From NCBI GenBank assembly GCA_016934875.1, contig JAFGSC010000209.1, positions 1 through 7,682 of the forward strand: a stretch of 7,682 bases of DNA, given 5' to 3'. Below are positions 5,364-7,682 of the stretch, in pieces. This stretch comes from Candidatus Atribacteria bacterium. GTDB lineage: Bacteria; Atribacterota; Phoenicimicrobiia; Phoenicimicrobiales; Stramentimicrobiaceae. Within the stretch, counting starts at the first letter, position 1. Each line of letters opens with the position of its first letter. Both the position numbers and the translations under genes were made by a program. The notes below the pieces were generated by a model. It saw only the letters and a program-made list of their open reading frames with translations. It had not been told where the DNA came from and did no database searches.

Positions 5364-6365
5364 TTATTTCATCTTTATCAATTCTTCATAATAAGCAAAA
5401 TTAGCAGCAATTCCACCCGTATGAATAAACAATATTTTTTCATCTTTTTTAAAATAACCTTTTCCAATGAGGTCAATTAAACCAGCAAAGGCTTTGCCAG
5501 TATAAACAGGATCTAAAAAAATACCTTCCGTTTGTGCCACCAAGCGAATCGCCTGAATGCATCCAGAGGTTGGAATTCCATAACCTTCTCCAATATAATC
5601 ATCAAAAAATATAATATCTTCCGGCATGATTTGTACATCCAATTCTAGTAATGCCGCGGTTTCATTCGTCAGAGAAATTATTTCCTGAAGTGCCTGCTTC
5701 TTATGAGGTAGCACACTAATTCCGATGACTTTCAGGGGAAGATGGAAATATTTCAATCCCAAAATTAAACCGGATTGGGTCCCCAACCCTCCATCCGCTA
5801 AAATAATTGAATCAATATGTATTGCTTTTTCCTTTAGCTGTTGAGCAATTTCTTCCACGGCATAAACCCAACCAGCTGTGCCAATCGGGTTTTCTCCTCC
5901 AGCGGTAATAACCATCGGTGTTTTTCCCTTGTTTCGAAGTTCATCAGCCAATTCATTCATTATTTTTGGCATTTTGGTAAACATCTCACTAGGATCTTGA
6001 ACATCTAAAATTCTAATATGGGAGTCTAAAATATGATGGAGTAATAAATTTCCTTGGATCTCAACATGAACTCCCTTTACAAGTACACAATAAGCATCCA
6101 TACCTAATTTACGGGCTGCGGCTGCTGTCTGCAAGGCAAAATTTGATTGGGAACTGCCACTGGTAATAATTGTATCAATTCCCTGCTGATAAGCATTCGC
6201 AAATATATATTCTAATTTTCGGGCTTTATTCCCACCCAAGGCATGTCCACTAAGATCATCCCTTTTGATGTAAATGGAAGGACCGCCTAATTTATCCGTT
6301 AACCTGGGAAGAAAATGGAGTGGTGTAGGCCAATGACCTAAAGAAATCTTAGAAAGTTTTTTCAA
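5364..6365 (-). CDS. PLP-dependent D-cysteine desulfhydrase / ACC deaminase family enzyme
   Basis: A 333-residue fold-type II PLP enzyme; relatives cleave D-cysteine, L-cysteate or 1-aminocyclopropane-1-carboxylate, releasing ammonia and an oxo acid. IKRDDLSGHALGGNKARKLE (33-52) holds the PLP lysine, K47. SGSSQSNFALQTAAAA (69-84) holds Ser74 at the position of the catalytic Ser of ACC deaminase. EGYGIPTSG (260-268) and DPVYTGKAFAGL (285-296) carry the two family tyrosines, Y262 and Y288, and HTGGIAANFAYYE (315-327) closes the fold. Odd points: the QSN motif is followed by Phe and Leu where DcyD-type enzymes have His and Arg, and the phosphate loop reads ADGGLGTQSGL rather than the usual GSGGT form. 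The exact substrate is therefore open. The gene starts with TTG (6363-6365), since the nearest internal ATG would remove the PLP lysine; GGAGG lies 12 bases upstream, unusually far. It sits between the TRAP permease and opine dehydrogenase genes. Confidence 0.88.
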   Translation of the reverse strand: MKKLSKISLGHWPTPLHFLPRLTDKLGGPSIYIKRDDLSGHALGGNKARKLEYIFANAYQQGIDTIITSGSSQSNFALQTAAAARKLGMDAYCVLVKGVHVEIQGNLLLHHILDSHIRILDVQDPSEMFTKMPKIMNELADELRNKGKTPMVITAGGENPIGTAGWVYAVEEIAQQLKEKAIHIDSIILADGGLGTQSGLILGLKYFHLPLKVIGISVLPHKKQALQEIISLTNETAALLELDVQIMPEDIIFFDDYIGEGYGIPTSGCIQAIRLVAQTEGIFLDPVYTGKAFAGLIDLIGKGYFKKDEKILFIHTGGIAANFAYYEELIKMK

Positions 6366-6377
6366 CTTATTGAATAT

Positions 6378-6382
6378 CCTCC
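6378..6382 (-). promoter_or_regulatory. Shine-Dalgarno site for the TTG-started PLP enzyme gene
   Basis: GGAGG on the minus strand, 12 bases before the TTG start. Both the long spacing and the TTG codon point to modest translation. The only in-frame codon at better spacing is ATA, a very rare initiator, so TTG remains the best choice. Confidence 0.5.
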
Positions 6383-6412
6383 AAGTCTTGTAATTTTTAG
6401 ATATAAAAAAGC

Positions 6413-7682
6413 TTAATACCCACTAAGGGTCCAAGGAGCTACTGAAACCAACTTGGGCATAATCCAATGAGGTAAAGCCAAGGATAGAAAAGGAAAATAA
6501 GTCGTTAAAAGAACGATAGGAATTGCTCCAAAGAACATAAAAATTAAAGCTGGTGTAATCATTTCATCAAATTTGCTATTTCCCACTCTACCAGCTAAAT
6601 ACAAAATTGGGGCTGTAGGGGGAGTAACATTCCCCAATCCTAAATTAGTCCCTAGAATGGCGGCAAAATGCACCGGATGAATACCAATGGCTTCCATCAA
6701 AGGAAATAACAACGGAGCTGCTAGCAATGTTGCACTGAAGTCGTCCATAAGCATACCTAAAATAATCAAAAAAAGATTTACCATGAGTAACAATAAATAC
6801 TTATTATCGGTAACACCGGTCAAGGCAGCAACTAAACGTTGGGGCACATTAATCATGATAAAAAGACGACTTAAGATCATAACAAAAAAAACCATCAAGA
6901 CGACGACACCTGTTGTAGTAATTGAATTAACCATAGTACTAATTAATTGCTTTATATCAAGCGTATGATAGATTAAAAATCCTACAATGATACAATATAA
7001 AACCGCAATTCCGGCAGACTCGGTAGGGGTAAAGACACCTCCATAAATACCTCCCAGTACAATGATAGGCATCAGTAACGCAAAAGTGCCCTGATAGGTT
7101 GATTTACCAAAATTCCTGATTTGTTTTGCAATAGGGAGTGCAGGAGTTACTTTGATATCTAAATTTCGACACATAACCCAGTTAATAATACTGTAAAGAA
7201 TAACCAGAAGAATACCTGGCACAACCGTCGCTAAGAAACATGCTGCTACCGATTGCCAAGTAACCCAGGCATAGAGAATCATAGGTACACTGGGAGGAAT
7301 CAATTGTCCCAGTACTGAAGCGCAGGCAATTAGACCGGTAGCATGGCCTCGTGGATATCCCCTTTCCACCATACGGGGAATCATGATCGCTCCTACACCA
7401 GCAACCGCAGCCGTACAAGTCCCAGAAATTGCTCCAAATATGGCACAACTTATAATCGATACAGTTCCTAATCCGCTTTTTGCTCTACCTAAAATTGAGT
7501 CTGAGATTGCTACTAATCGTTTCGCAATTCCGGCTGAACCCATTAATCCTCCCATTAAGATAAAAAAGAGTACACTTAAAATTGCCATAGAATTGATTTT
7601 ATGAAATCCGGTAGCCATGATAAACATGGCATCATAACCACCAAGAATAAAGAGGTATAAGACTGCAGCCATAAAACAAAAA
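6413..7682 (-). CDS. TRAP transporter large permease, DctM-like (5' end beyond window)
   Basis: An integral inner-membrane protein, the large (about 12-helix) subunit of a tripartite ATP-independent periplasmic transporter, which takes up carboxylates and related acids using an ion gradient. Hydrophobic helices run throughout. Signature blocks are FFILMGGLMGSAGIAKRL, FGAISGTCTAAVAGVGAIMIP, GHATGLIACASVLGQLIPPS, GVFTPTESAGIAVLY and LGTNLGLGNVTPPTAPILYL, which match both the central pore repeats and the TPP motif of the family. An ATG at 7670-7672 would give 419 residues, but no ribosome-binding site precedes it, the frame stays open to the edge, and family members usually have about 20 more residues including a first helix. 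I therefore read it as truncated at the window edge. The small permease (DctQ) and binding protein (DctP) are expected to the right. The stop is 47 bases before the PLP enzyme gene. The substrate is unknown. Confidence 0.95.
   Translation of the reverse strand, partial: FCFMAAVLYLFILGGYDAMFIMATGFHKINSMAILSVLFFILMGGLMGSAGIAKRLVAISDSILGRAKSGLGTVSIISCAIFGAISGTCTAAVAGVGAIMIPRMVERGYPRGHATGLIACASVLGQLIPPSVPMILYAWVTWQSVAACFLATVVPGILLVILYSIINWVMCRNLDIKVTPALPIAKQIRNFGKSTYQGTFALLMPIIVLGGIYGGVFTPTESAGIAVLYCIIVGFLIYHTLDIKQLISTMVNSITTTGVVVLMVFFVMILSRLFIMINVPQRLVAALTGVTDNKYLLLLMVNLFLIILGMLMDDFSATLLAAPLLFPLMEAIGIHPVHFAAILGTNLGLGNVTPPTAPILYLAGRVGNSKFDEMITPALIFMFFGAIPIVLLTTYFPFLSLALPHWIMPKLVSVAPWTLSGY

Noticed and set aside
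7182..7604. Open frames of 73-88 codons on both strands inside the TRAP permease gene
   Set aside because: They fully overlap a well-supported membrane protein gene in other frames and have odd compositions.
1..7682. CRISPR arrays, tRNA or rRNA genes, insertion sequences
   Set aside because: I looked for regularly spaced repeats, cloverleaf-like segments and transposase frames with terminal repeats and saw none.

Overview
The window is AT-rich bacterial DNA in which every supported gene lies on the minus strand, so transcription runs from high to low coordinates. An OmpA-type peptidoglycan-binding domain behind a Sec signal peptide and an SPII lipoprotein suggest a diderm envelope. Combined with the low GC, strong AGGAGG-type Shine-Dalgarno sites, a TRAP carboxylate transporter and a eukaryote-like RRM protein, this fits an anaerobic or aquatic low-GC diderm such as an Atribacterota or spirochaete lineage. 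That placement is inference; no rRNA or other diagnostic marker is present.

Right part (4152-7682) is a probable three-gene operon, read in this order: a TRAP transporter large permease (DctM-like, its 5' end cut by the window edge), a PLP-dependent enzyme of the D-cysteine desulfhydrase / ACC deaminase family (TTG start), and an octopine/nopaline-type opine dehydrogenase. Gaps are 47 and 33 bases. The set looks like uptake plus catabolism of an amino-acid-derived acid, possibly an opine whose released amino acid is deaminated by the PLP enzyme. The substrate cannot be read from sequence.

Middle part (1692-4151) holds two separate envelope genes: a META-domain lipoprotein, and a secreted three-part protein (galactose-binding-like domain, a beta-rich middle, OmpA domain). 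The spacers around them carry several inverted repeats, a candidate small or decayed membrane-protein ORF just upstream of the META gene, and weak promoters.

Left part (1-1215) holds an RRM-type RNA-binding protein with a near-consensus promoter and a roughly 170-nt leader, a clear terminator, and the 5' end of a primary-type sigma-70 factor that runs off the left edge. The RRM leader is the most unusual element: it has a 5'-terminal hairpin, a perfect 12-bp hairpin, and an upstream 8-nt segment exactly complementary to the Shine-Dalgarno region. This suggests structure-controlled translation, for example by temperature.

The stretch 1215-1586 has no convincing gene.
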